Shown: positions 1 through 12,153 of the stretch, one piece after another
Layout: the number at the start of each line of letters is the position of its first letter
Numbering within the stretch: the first letter of the stretch is position 1
From: Centropus unirufus
Taxonomy: Eukaryota; Chordata; Aves; Cuculiformes; Centropidae
DNA: 64,000 nt
Direction of reading: 5' to 3'
Assembly: GCA_013397695.1 (NCBI GenBank)
Contig: VYZI01000388.1
Location: 143,122-207,121, forward strand
Program-made: the position numbers and the translations under genes
Notes under the pieces: model-generated
What the model saw: the letters and a program-made list of their open reading frames with translations, nothing else
Databases searched by the model: none
Told to the model about the DNA's origin: nothing

Positions 1-2790
1 CGAGCCCTTAGACGTTTCCACTACAACAGTGGATAGGGATTGTTCTTCTTTCCTTCAGTCTTTTAAAACAATCAGTAGCTTTTCTAATAAGAAAAAATAA
101 ATTTAATACATTCAGCAGCTGTGATGAGCCAAGTTTAGGTTTAAAATTAGTTATTCCTCACAATTAGAGACAATAAAAAGGTGTGTAGAATGGTAAAACA
201 ACCATGCCCACCATTTTAATCTGGCTTAATGAAAGAAATGTTTGCCTTGCTAAACACTCAACTGAATTGACAGTGGAGCTGAGATGCCTTCCAATCCGGC
301 ATTATTTGGTCAGGCAGCTCTTGTTGTACTGTACATGGCTAAAGAGTTGCTTTAAATACAACAAATAAAAGTAAAATCTTACACAAGGCAGCACAGCTTA
401 GTAATTGCTGTTTTGGAGCTCACGTCGCTGCAGCTATTTAGCTCAGCATTTCATCTCCAGCTGCAGCACAATTTTTGCCAAATATAGATAAATGAAGTTA
501 AAGTCATTGGCAGCGACTGGTTCTGTATCCGTGTTTGGAGTTCACAGATTTCATAGGAAAGGCCTTCCTTTAGCTTTGTAGCAAGCAATTGTTTTGAACT
601 CGGAACTTCTTTGTGTTCCAGTTCAAAGGTGCTTTCTGTTCCCCTTTATCAGGCAGATGCTGGGGAACCGGGAGAACGAGAGTGTTCCCTGCGGGAGAAA
701 TGAGCCAGGAGATGTGAGGGAGCAGCAAATTCAGAAACTGAACCGCACTCAGCACAATTTAGGGGTTCGATTTAGTCTTGATTCTGAATCTGTAGGCAGT
801 GCCTTTCAGCACGGGATGCCTAATACAGAGTGCTAATTTAATTACTCTCTATTTTCTCTGCTGCAGACCATCCCTCTCACTACAAACTATTTACAGAGGA
901 TTCTCTGGTTTCTTTAGACCGTGTTTTTAGTTGTTCTGTTTTCTTTTAGTTGTTGTAGAGAGAAACGCCTCCCCCCGAATGTGACAAATGAGACGACATA
1001 AATGCAAATACACCCACGGGATTAATACATAATACTCAACATATTTTAAGTCACTATATAAACTTTCATTGTTAAATAAACTCAAGAATTGTAAAATTTG
1101 GGAACATATTCCTATTTCTTCAGATAGGCTCAATTCTATTTCCCTCTTACTCTTGCAAACACGTTAGAATTGCCACTTTGACAGCTATCTTGTGTTTATC
1201 TGTAAACAAGTAAGGGGTGTCAGCAAGGGCTGATGTTTCCCTCTGACCACCTGGCTGCGTCTCCTTTGATCCGTGGTCCCCTCTGTTAAAAGGCAGCCAG
1301 AAATGCTTCACTGTCCAAAAAGCAATCGAGTGGAATTTTTAATTTGGAATGGATTTTCAGGGCAAAACACTTCTCAAGACCTGCTGTGAAATAGGCTCAA
1401 TATGGAAAGAAGAAAGCACTTCCTTCTTGCTGTCCCAACTCCACCCTAGAGCTTCTTTCTGCAGTTTCCCTACTAAAAGCCTGTGCAAATCTCTCGTCAT
1501 GAGCTACTTTTGCTGTGATAACTTTATTTGGGACCGTTGCTTTAGAAGCAGTGAACCCCAGAATCGTGTTGGGATGATGCCTGAAGATTGGCAGGGATAT
1601 TTCAAAGAGATACAATGTTTACAGAAATGAGAGAACAAACAATTTTTTTTTTCTATGAAATTTGCCTGATTCATGCAGAAGGACTAGTTTCAGCCAAAGA
1701 AAAGGCTTCTCTTTTTTGTAATTTCTCATCAGTTTTACAGGCACAGTGAGTTTCACTTCACAGAACTTGTGTCACCCATTATTTCCAAATAAAACTTGGA
1801 GGTTCAATGAAGATCTAGGCTTTTGATTAAAAAAAACCAAAAACCAAGCCAACGCAAACCACTTAATGAAATAATTGCTGCTGATAACATAGCAGCAAAT
1901 GAACAAGATATTTGTATTTGCCTGCATGTTATGGAAGAGGGCAAATATGTTTCTTTATCTAACACAGAATAATTTTCAATAGATTTTAGGAAATAATCCC
2001 CTCTTCGAATTGCACTAATTTTGGTATTTCTTCAGAAAAGTTCAGCTAAGAACATCTCTTAGCTCTTTTGAAATTCACTAGGTTGCACAATGTAGGGTGT
2101 ATAACTTCTTATGCTATAAATATAGTATTTTCTCTTATGCTGGGCTTTTTCATTGAAACAGCTGAAGCGTATTACAAGTAGAGCTAATTAGGAATGATGG
2201 GGGTTTTCTGATGAGAAATGTTGGTGAAAACAATATTTTTCACTTTTGAAAATATTTTTGTTATAAAAACAAACTTTTAAAAGAGGATATCTTTTTTCTT
2301 CAAGGCTCTTTTATGGAAAAAAGGTACTGTTTCCCATGGAGAAAAGAAAACTATTTCTGTTCCACTTAGTGGCTAAAATATAGCAATAAATTTCCAACAC
2401 AAAATTCAAGATTATCTTTATTAGGACCACTATTCGAGCCACGTTCTCCCTGTAATGTGTGAAATACATATATTTTACAAAGGAGCAGATGGAGAAGTTA
2501 CTAATTCTTTAGGTTAACAGGGTTAACTGGTGCAGTCACAACAGAATTGTAGGGTTTACATCTCCATCTCCTGTTCACAGCACTGAACCAGCCGAAAATA
2601 GTGCTTTACACTAGGAAGGAGAGAAACTGGAGCTTTTTCCTTTCTCATGAGAGCAACAAGTATAAAGAAGAGTTTTGATGTTCAAGGCAGTTTCTCTAGG
2701 GCTTTTTTTGCTGTTATTACCCTTGGTGAAACTTTTCTCTGGTGGGTTCAGGCAGCGTTTTTTCCTGGACAATTTATAGCAGTGCAACGC
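1..2790. other. Non-coding AT-rich stretch, nothing recognised
   Basis: I see no repeat of a known family, no splice-bounded open frame with protein-like composition and no RNA gene here. The open frames are short (under about 95 codons) and overlap on both strands. The sequence is AT-rich with scattered short A and T runs. It could be unique intergenic or intronic DNA; old repeats too decayed to read by eye cannot be excluded. Confidence 0.6.
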
Positions 2791-3470
2791 CAACAGAGGC
2801 GGCGATCGCTGCTTTCACAGATTGGGAAGATGGGGCACGGTTCCCCGCTCCGTGGCTGAGGGGGGATTTCCTGGGGCTGGTGAGTGTCTCTGGTTCCTGC
2901 TGTTTCTCCCGGGTTGGATTTGACCCCTCAGGTAACCGGGCTTTGTCACGGTCACTCGCACACGCGATCTCGCACGCGGCCCAGAAAGTGCTCCTGGAAT
3001 TCCCAGGCCCAGCTCGCTTCTCCTCAGGAGCGCTTCGGGCCGGGCTCCCAGAACCGGGTCTGGCCAGGCCGAGCTGGGTCCCCCGGGCACCTGAGCGGGG
3101 CCATTGGTTTCAAACGGAACCATTCGTCATCCTGGCTACTTTCCTCATAATGAATCAACCGGACGAGGAGGCTGATCTGGTCTCATCAGCTTCAGAGAGG
3201 GAAGCAGGGAGAAAGCGGGGCCTTTCTGATCTGGTGGCGTCATTCCCTCGGGGTGTCCCTGTGGTACCTCCTGGTCGTACTCCAGGGCTGCCTCCCCCGT
3301 GGAGCACACATCAGCACCGAGCGGGAGCGAAGCAGAACGCGGTGGAAGGCCCTGAAGCACACGCGTGCACCAGTGGCTGCACAGGGCGAGCTCAGGAACA
3401 CGCGCGGCGAGCACCAACGCGCTCCCTGCCGCACGGGCTCAGCAGCCGTGGTGGGGAAACAACGTCAGGA
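2790..3470. promoter_or_regulatory. CpG-island-like block
   Basis: By hand I count roughly 50 CpG dinucleotides in about 700 bp at roughly 60 percent G+C, against AT-rich flanks that are nearly CpG-free. That gives an observed/expected ratio near 0.8, which satisfies the classical island definition. The densest part is about 2945-3110 and 3300-3460. In bird genomes such islands often mark promoters, but I see no convincing first exon or TATA element. Long open frames cross the block on both strands; the longest (2742-3530, + strand) begins at GTG, resembles no family I know, and is expected from the scarcity of stop codons in GC-rich DNA. It could be an orphan promoter, an enhancer or a GC-rich relic repeat. 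Confidence 0.5.
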
Positions 3471-3474
3471 GTAG

Positions 3475-6400
3475 AAAGTCTTACGGTGCTGACACTTCCT
3501 CTGGCTGTAAAATATTTACTGTTCCTTTAAAACTGTGAATAAAAAAAAGGTCAGTCTGTATACTGAACAAGGAGTAAAAAAAAAAATCCTTTTTTTATTA
3601 GAAAACACTTGAAACTTATCATGTGCAGCAGATGGGAGTAGAAAATGCAGCTTGAAGACAGTTATATAAATATATCCTTGATGTCTGTTTTGCTTTTCAA
3701 TTTGCAGTGAAAAGTACAAAGGTAGAGCAGAGCGCCAGCCGGGGCTGCGCTGTGTCTCCTGATATCCATTCCAGATGTTGGCTAGACTTCGTGGAGCCAG
3801 GCTTATGGCACTGAGGCTGGAGCTAGTTGTCTTTTCCTCCAGGTGTGATGCTTCATGCTGATCCCCCCACATGCTAGCCCGTCTTATCCAAACACACTAA
3901 GCCCTGTGACAGGCATCTACCACCTTTTTGACCAAAATTCACCTCCCTCCCCCCCCAGCTCCCCTCTTTCCACCCACCCCAATTTCTTTCAGCCTGATGG
4001 GCTCTGCAGACAAGCCCACTTGTCCCTGCCTATCATTCTGTCACTTCAAAAGCAAGTCCCCCTGGACAAATGAGCTCTGACGTGGTTCTCAAATAATGCC
4101 AGTCAGTTAGGAGCTGCTTTGAATATTCCTCTTTGTGTTTTGAGAGTGTCTGGAGGTACTATTTGACACCGAGTGTGTCTGCCAAGCCTCTAATGGTAGT
4201 TCTCTGTTTGTGCATGCTTGTAAAGGATTTTACACTGTAATATTTTAACTCCCTGATTAAACATTGCTAAGCACAGGAGTATATCATAAATCTTGCAGGC
4301 GCCAACTCCATTTATCTGAATGTTAGTTACTGTCTACGGTGGGTAAACAAATTACAGCACAGTTTATTACAATATATGGGGCCATGATGTAGCTCTATTA
4401 ATATCTTGTACCCCCTGGAAATATATTGTTGGCTCACAGTCTGAATTTTCTCTGCTGAACAATTAAAAACAAATTCTGAATGGAGGGTAAGAGGGTGCGT
4501 GTTAGAGGGAGGGGGAAGCATCAGACACTTTCAAGGGGAAACTTGCTGGGAGTAACAATAATGAGCTGCAATATCAAATTACTACTATCCTGGGTTTGAG
4601 GTCAGGACATATTGAGCTAGTTGTAAGATATTAAAGTAGAAACTTTTCTAGTTTGGAATGCATTATTGCTGCAAAAGCTGCCAGCAAAACAGCTAGAAAG
4701 TGCTTGAGCTGGAAAGGGCAGGAACAAAGGACAATGTTAACAGGCAAGAGCACTGGATTCCCTGCCCAGCTCCATGCAGTGCCTTGCAGAGGTGATTCTC
4801 ATTGGCGCTGGCAGGTTTGAAGCACGCAGATCCTCCACTTGTTGATAAAAGACAAACACTGGAGAAGCTGGAATATTTTTGAAGCCATCCACAAAAAATA
4901 AACAGTTACTTCTATTTTTTTATCAGCTTTCTCGACCTATGCAAATGATCCCATTTACGTGTGTTTATTGTAATCAATGGAAGCTCTGCCTTCATGGAAA
5001 TCTCTCAAAGTGCTGAATAACGACTGATTAAAGTAGGAAACTAAAACTTGAGCAATTCTACCAGGGGGCTTTTGAGAGGGTTAGTTAACCCCATTTGCGA
5101 TGGTTTGTGGTATGCTTCAACATAGAGGGAGGAGCAGAGAAGGAAGTACTATAAATTCTAAAGAAAAATTCATGGCAGCTATTATAAGTAATTAAACTTC
5201 TAAAAAAGCTGGAGCAGGATCAAGATCAAAATAGTATGTGTAAATCCCTGTTTACTTTTGATGCTATAAAAGCATCATTGCTACTTGTCTTGGTGCATGG
5301 GGTTGTGGCTAAGAGGCTGACTATTCCTGGAGCCCTACCAGCTGGAGTCTGGAGATTACTTACAGTGGCGCAGTCATGATGGTAAAATAAAATAAAGTAA
5401 GAAATAGCTGCTCCCCTGGTTTTGCACTCGTGCCTGCAGGGGGGCTGGTGCTGCAATCTCTAATACAAACTGACAACCCTGACATCATGTTCAGTGGGAG
5501 CAGACACTCCTAGTTGCTATCTCCCTTCCAGGAAACCACAAAACATCAACATTTTACAGAGTAGAAAAGAGTTCATTACTCGCTGGGGCAGGGCAGGATA
5601 ACGTTCCGAAGTTCTTAGCTGGGTTCCAGCGGCCAATAACACAAACACGATTCTTCATAAAAGCAATTGGGGCTTGGTAAAAATAGAAATCCAAATATTT
5701 TGGAAGTTTTTAGGTATTGTCAATACCATAAATCATCACATGGGATCGTATAACAACTGATGAAAATACGTCTATAACTAATGAAATTAAAACTGTGGAT
5801 TTTTACCTAAGCAGCTTGCCCTTACATCAAAAAAAGAAGTCAAAACTCATTGCTGACCTTTTCCCCCCCAAACAAACGCATTTAGGCCAGGGTTGAACTC
5901 AGTGATGAGATTCTTAAAGAAATGCAAAGCCATGTTTGTGTCAGTTTGTAAAGATCTTGTTTATACACAGACCCATTGCTTGATTCAACAACGTGGTTAG
6001 GATTCTGGCCTGATCCACCAAAGCATTTAATCACATGAGCAGGCATGTAGACAATTTCTTTCACATCAGTTAAACTATTTCTGTGCTTAACGCTAAGCAC
6101 ATTGGAAGGGCCAAGCCTGCAATGAAATTATTTTTGAAAAAAAAATACATGCAAAAAAAGTAATTTAGTTTTCAAAGGTACTGTCAGGGCACGCGCCACC
6201 TCACCACTGCAAAGAGAGCCCAGAAGTGCCGAGTCCTACTTGCTCGTGCTATAATTGACCCCATGCAAGCAAGGAGCTCCAAGTATCTCTCGCAGGGTGT
6301 TTAGAGCACATCTCTTGGTCACTGAGGTGGAAGGTTCAAGTAAAGTATGTCCTGGCTTCTAAAAGAACAGGAACGTTTTAGGAATAAAATTTGATTCTGT

Positions 6401-7083
6401 GCTCTGAAATATTTTGGGTAATCAAGCCAAGGCTTCAGAAAATGTTCTGATCTTGGATGGACTCACCCTGTACAGTCCTGGGAAGCAGGGAAGTGTTTGT
6501 CCGAAGGATGCCAAATAAACCAAAGTGTAATTTCCTGTGGTTGAGTATTTGCACCTCAACTGGAACAGATTAGGATCTTATAACTGGAAAAAGAGGGGCG
6601 GGAGGGGTCACAGGCTTGCAGAGGTTCTTTGGAGAAGTCGGTTAACTGGCAAGGGGACCCTACAGGGACATTGGAAGATCTTTTGACAGAAGCTGAGAGC
6701 TGGGAGAGCAGAAGAGGAAAGAGTGTAGGAGTAATGAACCTTTTAAAAATGAACAAGGGTGCAGAGCAAAACTGGATGGTTAAAAGTGCAGGAAAAGGCT
6801 CGGGGTAGGAGAATAAGAGGGCTTGCCTGTAGGCTTCTCACTGGAAGAACGTAGAGCCTGAAGTCAGACTAGCTGACTTGCTGGTTTCCTCAAGCTCCCA
6901 GAACAGGTTATGAAGTGCCACTGAAGGGCTCACACCCCAGCTGGGTCTGGGCAGAGAGGGAAAACATCATAGCAGAGATCGAGTTGAGCGTAGAACGATA
7001 ATAAAGATGTGCAGTCTATCTTAAAATAAGAAAACCTAGGAGGAATTATGTGACCCAACAGAAGGAGCCTGCAGTCGGTATGC
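3475..7083. other. Non-coding stretch with a few regulatory-type motifs
   Basis: No gene or known repeat family was recognised. A-runs and T-runs lie at about 3540-3600. Around 4250-4480 the sequence is AT-rich and of high complexity, in the style of conserved non-coding DNA. A perfect octamer ATGCAAAT (POU/OCT consensus) lies at 4939-4946, with a forkhead-like GTTTATTG shortly after. The rest looks like ordinary unique DNA. Confidence 0.5.
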
Positions 7084-7084
7084 T

Positions 7085-7155
7085 GTGCTGAGGTACACAT
7101 GTACGTGCTGGGGTACACATGTACATGAGGTACGTGCTGGGGCACACATGTGCGG
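7085..7155. repeat. Short minisatellite, about three copies
   Basis: About three imperfect copies of a roughly 20-25 bp unit lie head to tail. Each copy contains a TACGTGCTGGGG-like core followed by CACATGT. Copies differ by small substitutions and by a short spacer in the middle. It carries no evidence of function and could be polymorphic in copy number. Confidence 0.7.
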
Positions 7156-10100
7156 GGGACATAGAAAATGCCTTTGTGTTCAACTTCAGTACGTGTCTGG
7201 AGGAGAAAATGGAAAGGCTCCCAGTATGGATGGCTTTATCCTACAGTGTCTGACAAAGAAATTTTGGAGAAAATAAAAAAGGGGAATGACAAATGGTAGT
7301 CCTGCCAGACTGATCAGTTGTGACATAGATTATTTATCCTTTCCACCCCATTGGCAAAGGCAGGAAAGAGAATCTTTTAAGCCTCTGATCCATCTGGTGA
7401 ATTTAAAGTTTGGGTGTCATTCATGGTATAGAAAGCTGAACTCTTGATTTCGTATTTGCAGACTCAATGACAAGTTTACCAAACACCCAAAGAGGTTTGA
7501 ATGACTTCTTGGAGCTCTGATGATTCTGCCACACAGTATTCAGTGGCATAATCATGGACTGATGAGAATGATGACGGCTGTCAGAAGGGACTGTAATGTT
7601 TATTGCTGCTATAACACTAAACTCTGTTCTGACTGTGAATAATCACCAAGCCTGTTAACTGGCAAAAATATTTTGATGCACATTGTGTAATAATCATTCC
7701 AAATGTCATTGTCAAATTCACAACAGTTTGTATTTGCAATGAAAACACTATTACTTTAATCAAATCAGGGAACAAAACCCAGTAATATAGGATCTAGCAT
7801 CCTTTTGTAATTTACATAACTTTTGAGTTTTCAAGTGTCCTGAGACTTACTGGCATCTCTCAGCACAAAATCACATTGGAATTACTGTGTATCTGACTCA
7901 AATCAATGTAGGTTTCTGCTTAGTCAGCAATGGGATTTTGGATCAAGCTTTGGAGCACACACAGAATTTGAAAGATACATTAATTAATCTTTTCTTTACT
8001 ACTTTCCCAGAGGTTTCCTGGAGCAATGCTGAGTTCTAAGATGGGGAGAATGAAATGAAGTAATAAGTAAAAGTTACTTCAAGTGTAGTGGCCTGCATAG
8101 TAGAAAGCATGGAAGGGCTCATGAAGGAAATTAGAGGAGCCCATAGTCTGAGCCACAGATGTGCTGACTGGCTAAAACCACAAACAGAAAATCAGTCAAG
8201 CAGTTCTTACCACAGAGTTACGTCTGGCTTATGGAGTCCCTTATCTACACAGCTCTGGAAGCTGGAATGATATAGTTGGCAAAATATCACCTTGTTTTCC
8301 TAGCACGCGTTCTTTAACCATCTATTTTTGCTGCTATTTCAAGGCACTGGATGGGTGGACCTCTGGTCTGACGTTTGTGCTGCTGCTGTCAAGTCAGTGA
8401 CAGGAACTGCCTGTCACACAGATCTCCACAACCTTTGGTGACAAGCATGTTTGTGGGCAATCCCTACAACTCATAAAACCCAGCACCAGCTGAAACAGAA
8501 TAGCAAAGATCAGCTTGCATAGCTTGTTTGCTGGGAATACTTCCTTCAGCTCTGCGTTTCACTGGGAATTCCCTCTGTGTCGTTGTGATGGATTTCCTAC
8601 AGATGAGTCTCTTCCATGACTTTTGCTGCTTAAGCTCCACTTGCATTTTCCAAGGGCTGTGTTTGTAATCTTTCCAATTGGATATAATTAAACTGAGACT
8701 CTTCTTTTTTTCCCCAGGAATTTAGATGTGTTTTCTGTGTTAGGAGCTGTGTCACAAGTTCTACTCATGCTGCACGCTGGAGACAGACACGTTGACTGCG
8801 CGACTCAGGTGCTTTCAGTAAGTCTCCCGAGGAGACTCTTTTCCTCCATGAAAATATGGGCAACCCCAGGGATATTGAGGCAAAATGCCTCAGCTGGCAC
8901 TGGCAGAGAGAGCCATAAAATGTTGTCCCACCGGTGCTGTGGCGAGAGGTGCGTGCAGCCAGGTCGAGGGGGGAGGCTGCCTGCACCCCTGCTGCATCTG
9001 CTCACACTTCCTTGTGGCTGTGAAATGCCACACGATGTGCTTGATGGTTTCTCCATTGCGCCCGGAGTCACAGATTTCTTAGATCCCCAGAGGATGCTCT
9101 AGAGAAGGTTAAAAAGGGCCCTGGAAAGGCCCCTGCATGTATTGTACCTTGGCACAGCCCATGGAAGCAGCCGGAATCCATGGCCGAGCGGAGGCTGCCT
9201 GCGGTCCAGGATTCTCATGATTGTAACAAGGGCAGCCAGGGCGCTGACAAAGGAGCTATAGCTGCTGGCTACACCAGTGAATTTTCTAGGACTGTGTGTG
9301 TCACAGCCTTGATAAAATTCAGTTCTCTGTGTACACTCCAAGCTGCCGTGTTTGGGTAGTATTACAAGATATCTAAATGTTTTAAGGCTTCTCATGTCTC
9401 GGTAAGTTTCAGCCTCTCTTCCTGGCAGACTTCTTTGATATGTTTTTTATCTGCTATTGTTTCAGAGCAGCAAGACTCCTAAAACCCATCACCCCCTCCT
9501 CTCCACACATATCATTTCCCAGAACTCCACACTATGGTCCACATAAACTTGCAGTTTCTCCTCTCAAAGACAGTGGAGGTGAACAGATGGGCAGCAGAAC
9601 CCTTCTCATCTTACTTCAGCGAGCCCTGGAAGTACACATCTGTGGACAAAACATTTCCCCATCCAGCCTCCTACTTCAGTTCCCTCTTTGCCTTGGACGG
9701 TTTTTGTCCTGAAGTCAGAGGTTTTTGGGTTGTCCATGCCATTTCTCCAGTTTCAGGTCTGAACCACCGAGTTTCAGTTCTGTCTGCTGCCTCTTTCTTT
9801 TCTCTGAAGTGATCTCAGAGGAAACAACTTCTCCAAGTCCTTTCCTGCACCTCAGGTGATTTCAGATAAGGTGCTATCAGGTGATGTTTCTGGGCTACTG
9901 ATCTGTTGTTCCATTCCTGTCTTTCCTCGGAATCAGACTTGAAATAACCGTTGGCTCTGGATAGTTGCCATCTTTTATCCAAGTGTGCTCCATTTAAATG
10001 GAGGATCATCAAAGTTTAATGGCTCACTATTTTTAGCTGTGAGCCAGGTGCAAGCAACTTTTCTGTCACCTACTGTGGGTTTTATGTCACTATGGAAGCA

Positions 10101-12103
10101 AAGGATCAGAAGGAGCTGAGTGTGCCACATTCCTGCTGGAACATGCATCCTGACAGATGTCCATAAGAAAGATTCCAGTGTTGAGAAGAAATCAGAGATA
10201 GAGAAAATCCCCAAACTGTCTCAATCTGAAATGCTGTTTAACCATATGTCTCGTTATAATTAGCACTGGTAGGATGCATATATTCCAGATCTGAGTTGAT
10301 AAAATATATTCATTTTGATAGGATGATTTTATAGAAGTCTAAAATATTTTCTGCCTAAGTGTGGAATGCAACTGTCCTTGCCAGGGATCTGAAGTCAATC
10401 TCTTTGAGATGCAAGCGCAGCCCCAGAAAATGGGGCCTGACTTCACCGAACACCGATCTCCCCTGGCTCCGCTCCATCCCCATCCCCACCAGCTTCTCCA
10501 GGGCTCTGTCCAGCCCAGTGTCCATCAGCCAGGAACGGGTCCAGTCCCTTCTACTGTCAGTGTGAGAGATCCTGTCTCTTGCAGAACTTATTATCTCCCA
10601 CTTCACAGGAACGTGTTCTTTATTTATCAGTGATATGTACCCCTACATTTCAAACTAAAAATATTTTTGGGTGAGATAGGAACAGTTTCCAAATTAAATT
10701 GTGAATTACCTAACATTATATACGCCCTGCGCTTGAATACGTGCAAAGCATAGATCCAAGCTGGACGGGCAGTCCGTGGAATTCACATCTTCCTCACATG
10801 CAAGGAAGGTTTGGAAGGAGTGGACTTCAGAAATTGTAGGTCAGTGGGTCCAAGTCCTGAAAAACATTTATTCTGGCATTATAGTGGAAACATATTGAGT
10901 GAAGAGACCAGCTAACTGTTATCGCTGTCATTCCTATGAAAGAAGTGCCTTTGGCTGCTTATGTGAATGGAATTAGAACATAAATCCTTGACAAATTTAA
11001 CACATGCTACCTGAATACCCATCTGTTTTGCTTAAGAACAAAAAAGGGGTTCATTAATGTAGTATTGAATAAATGAGCCATGCTGCTATGTGTGTTGAAA
11101 TGTGTTACAATATTTAGCACCGCATCCTTTTTTTTAAAAAAATGTATCTTATAAAGCCGGCTGCATTTTTCGTATGAAAACCAAATAGCAAATTGGATCT
11201 ACATCTAACAAAAGAAATTCTTGTTTTGAAGTTGCAGAGTGGTGGCTGACCACTCATACACATGGACTGACTAGAAATGTTGCTTAGAAACACCACGTTA
11301 TCAAAGAGAACCCAACATCAGGTTGGAGTGTTTCCCAGACAGCCGGTTAGTGGTGATAATTTGCAATGGAAAATTCTAATATCTGTTCCAACGCTTCTTT
11401 ATTTTCTAGATCTTCTTACTTGTCCCTCTTCAGATTATTTATCATTTCACTTCACTATTTTCTTCCAAACTCTGATTTGAAAGTTAGTGGGGAGGTATGC
11501 AAAATATATTTTTGGATTGCTAAGTGCTCCAGCAAGTATTAAGAAAATGTTCAGCAGAGTAAAATATATGGAAAATCCATGATGAAGGAATTGCAGTGTA
11601 AATTAATATTCTTGACGTGAGGACTGATTTAGCTGGATTTAAATGTGTTATTTTCTCTGTATACCTTGATAGTAAATGCTTATGGCGGACTTTTGTTTCT
11701 AAAGATTGTATATGAATTCCCAAATTCTGCATAAGTGCAGGAATTACCTATCCAAACATTGCAATCATCTCCTGGGTAGAACAAGGGGATGATGAACACA
11801 AGAAGTCGTCCAGGCAGGGCAACTAAAGAACTGAATTTGCCTTGTCCTGTGCAAGCAGGAAAATTTAACAGACGCTCGTCATACTCCAAGGCAATTTCCT
11901 ATTGCAATAGCCTGTTGTCTGCTCCTCTGGTCCATGCCAGGACCCACAGCATCTGTCACTCCAACTGCCACGGCTGGAGTTAGGAGGGAAGGGGTCACCC
12001 TGGGACATATGGGGAAAAGTGGTCTCCAAGTAAGATGGGTCCTAGGCTGCTTAGCTTTTAGACAGATTTACCACTCGAGTAGGTGCGTATGTTTCTGTGT
12101 TTC
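7156..12103. other. Non-coding stretch, nothing recognised
   Basis: I see unique-looking sequence of moderate GC with no known repeat tail, RNA gene or protein-like frame. Short open frames near 8.7-9.1 kb occur on both strands at once and have no recognisable motif, so I do not call them genes. Confidence 0.55.
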
Positions 12104-12153
12104 TGCGTGTGTGCGTGCATATATATATTTATATATTTATATATGTATTTATG
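12104..12153. repeat. Alternating purine/pyrimidine tract followed by AT-rich simple sequence
   Basis: From about 12104 to 12128 purines and pyrimidines alternate without a break, first as TG/CG steps and then as TA steps. An AT-rich stretch of ATATTT-like units follows to about 12153. TG/CG alternation is the classical Z-DNA-prone pattern and the TA part is easily unwound. It is a simple repeat with no family assignment. Confidence 0.75.

Noticed and set aside
2742..3530. 262-codon open frame on the + strand
   Set aside because: It begins at GTG, has no recognisable domain, has no clear splice context and sits in a GC-rich CpG-dense block where stop codons are rare. Open frames also cover the same DNA on the minus strand.
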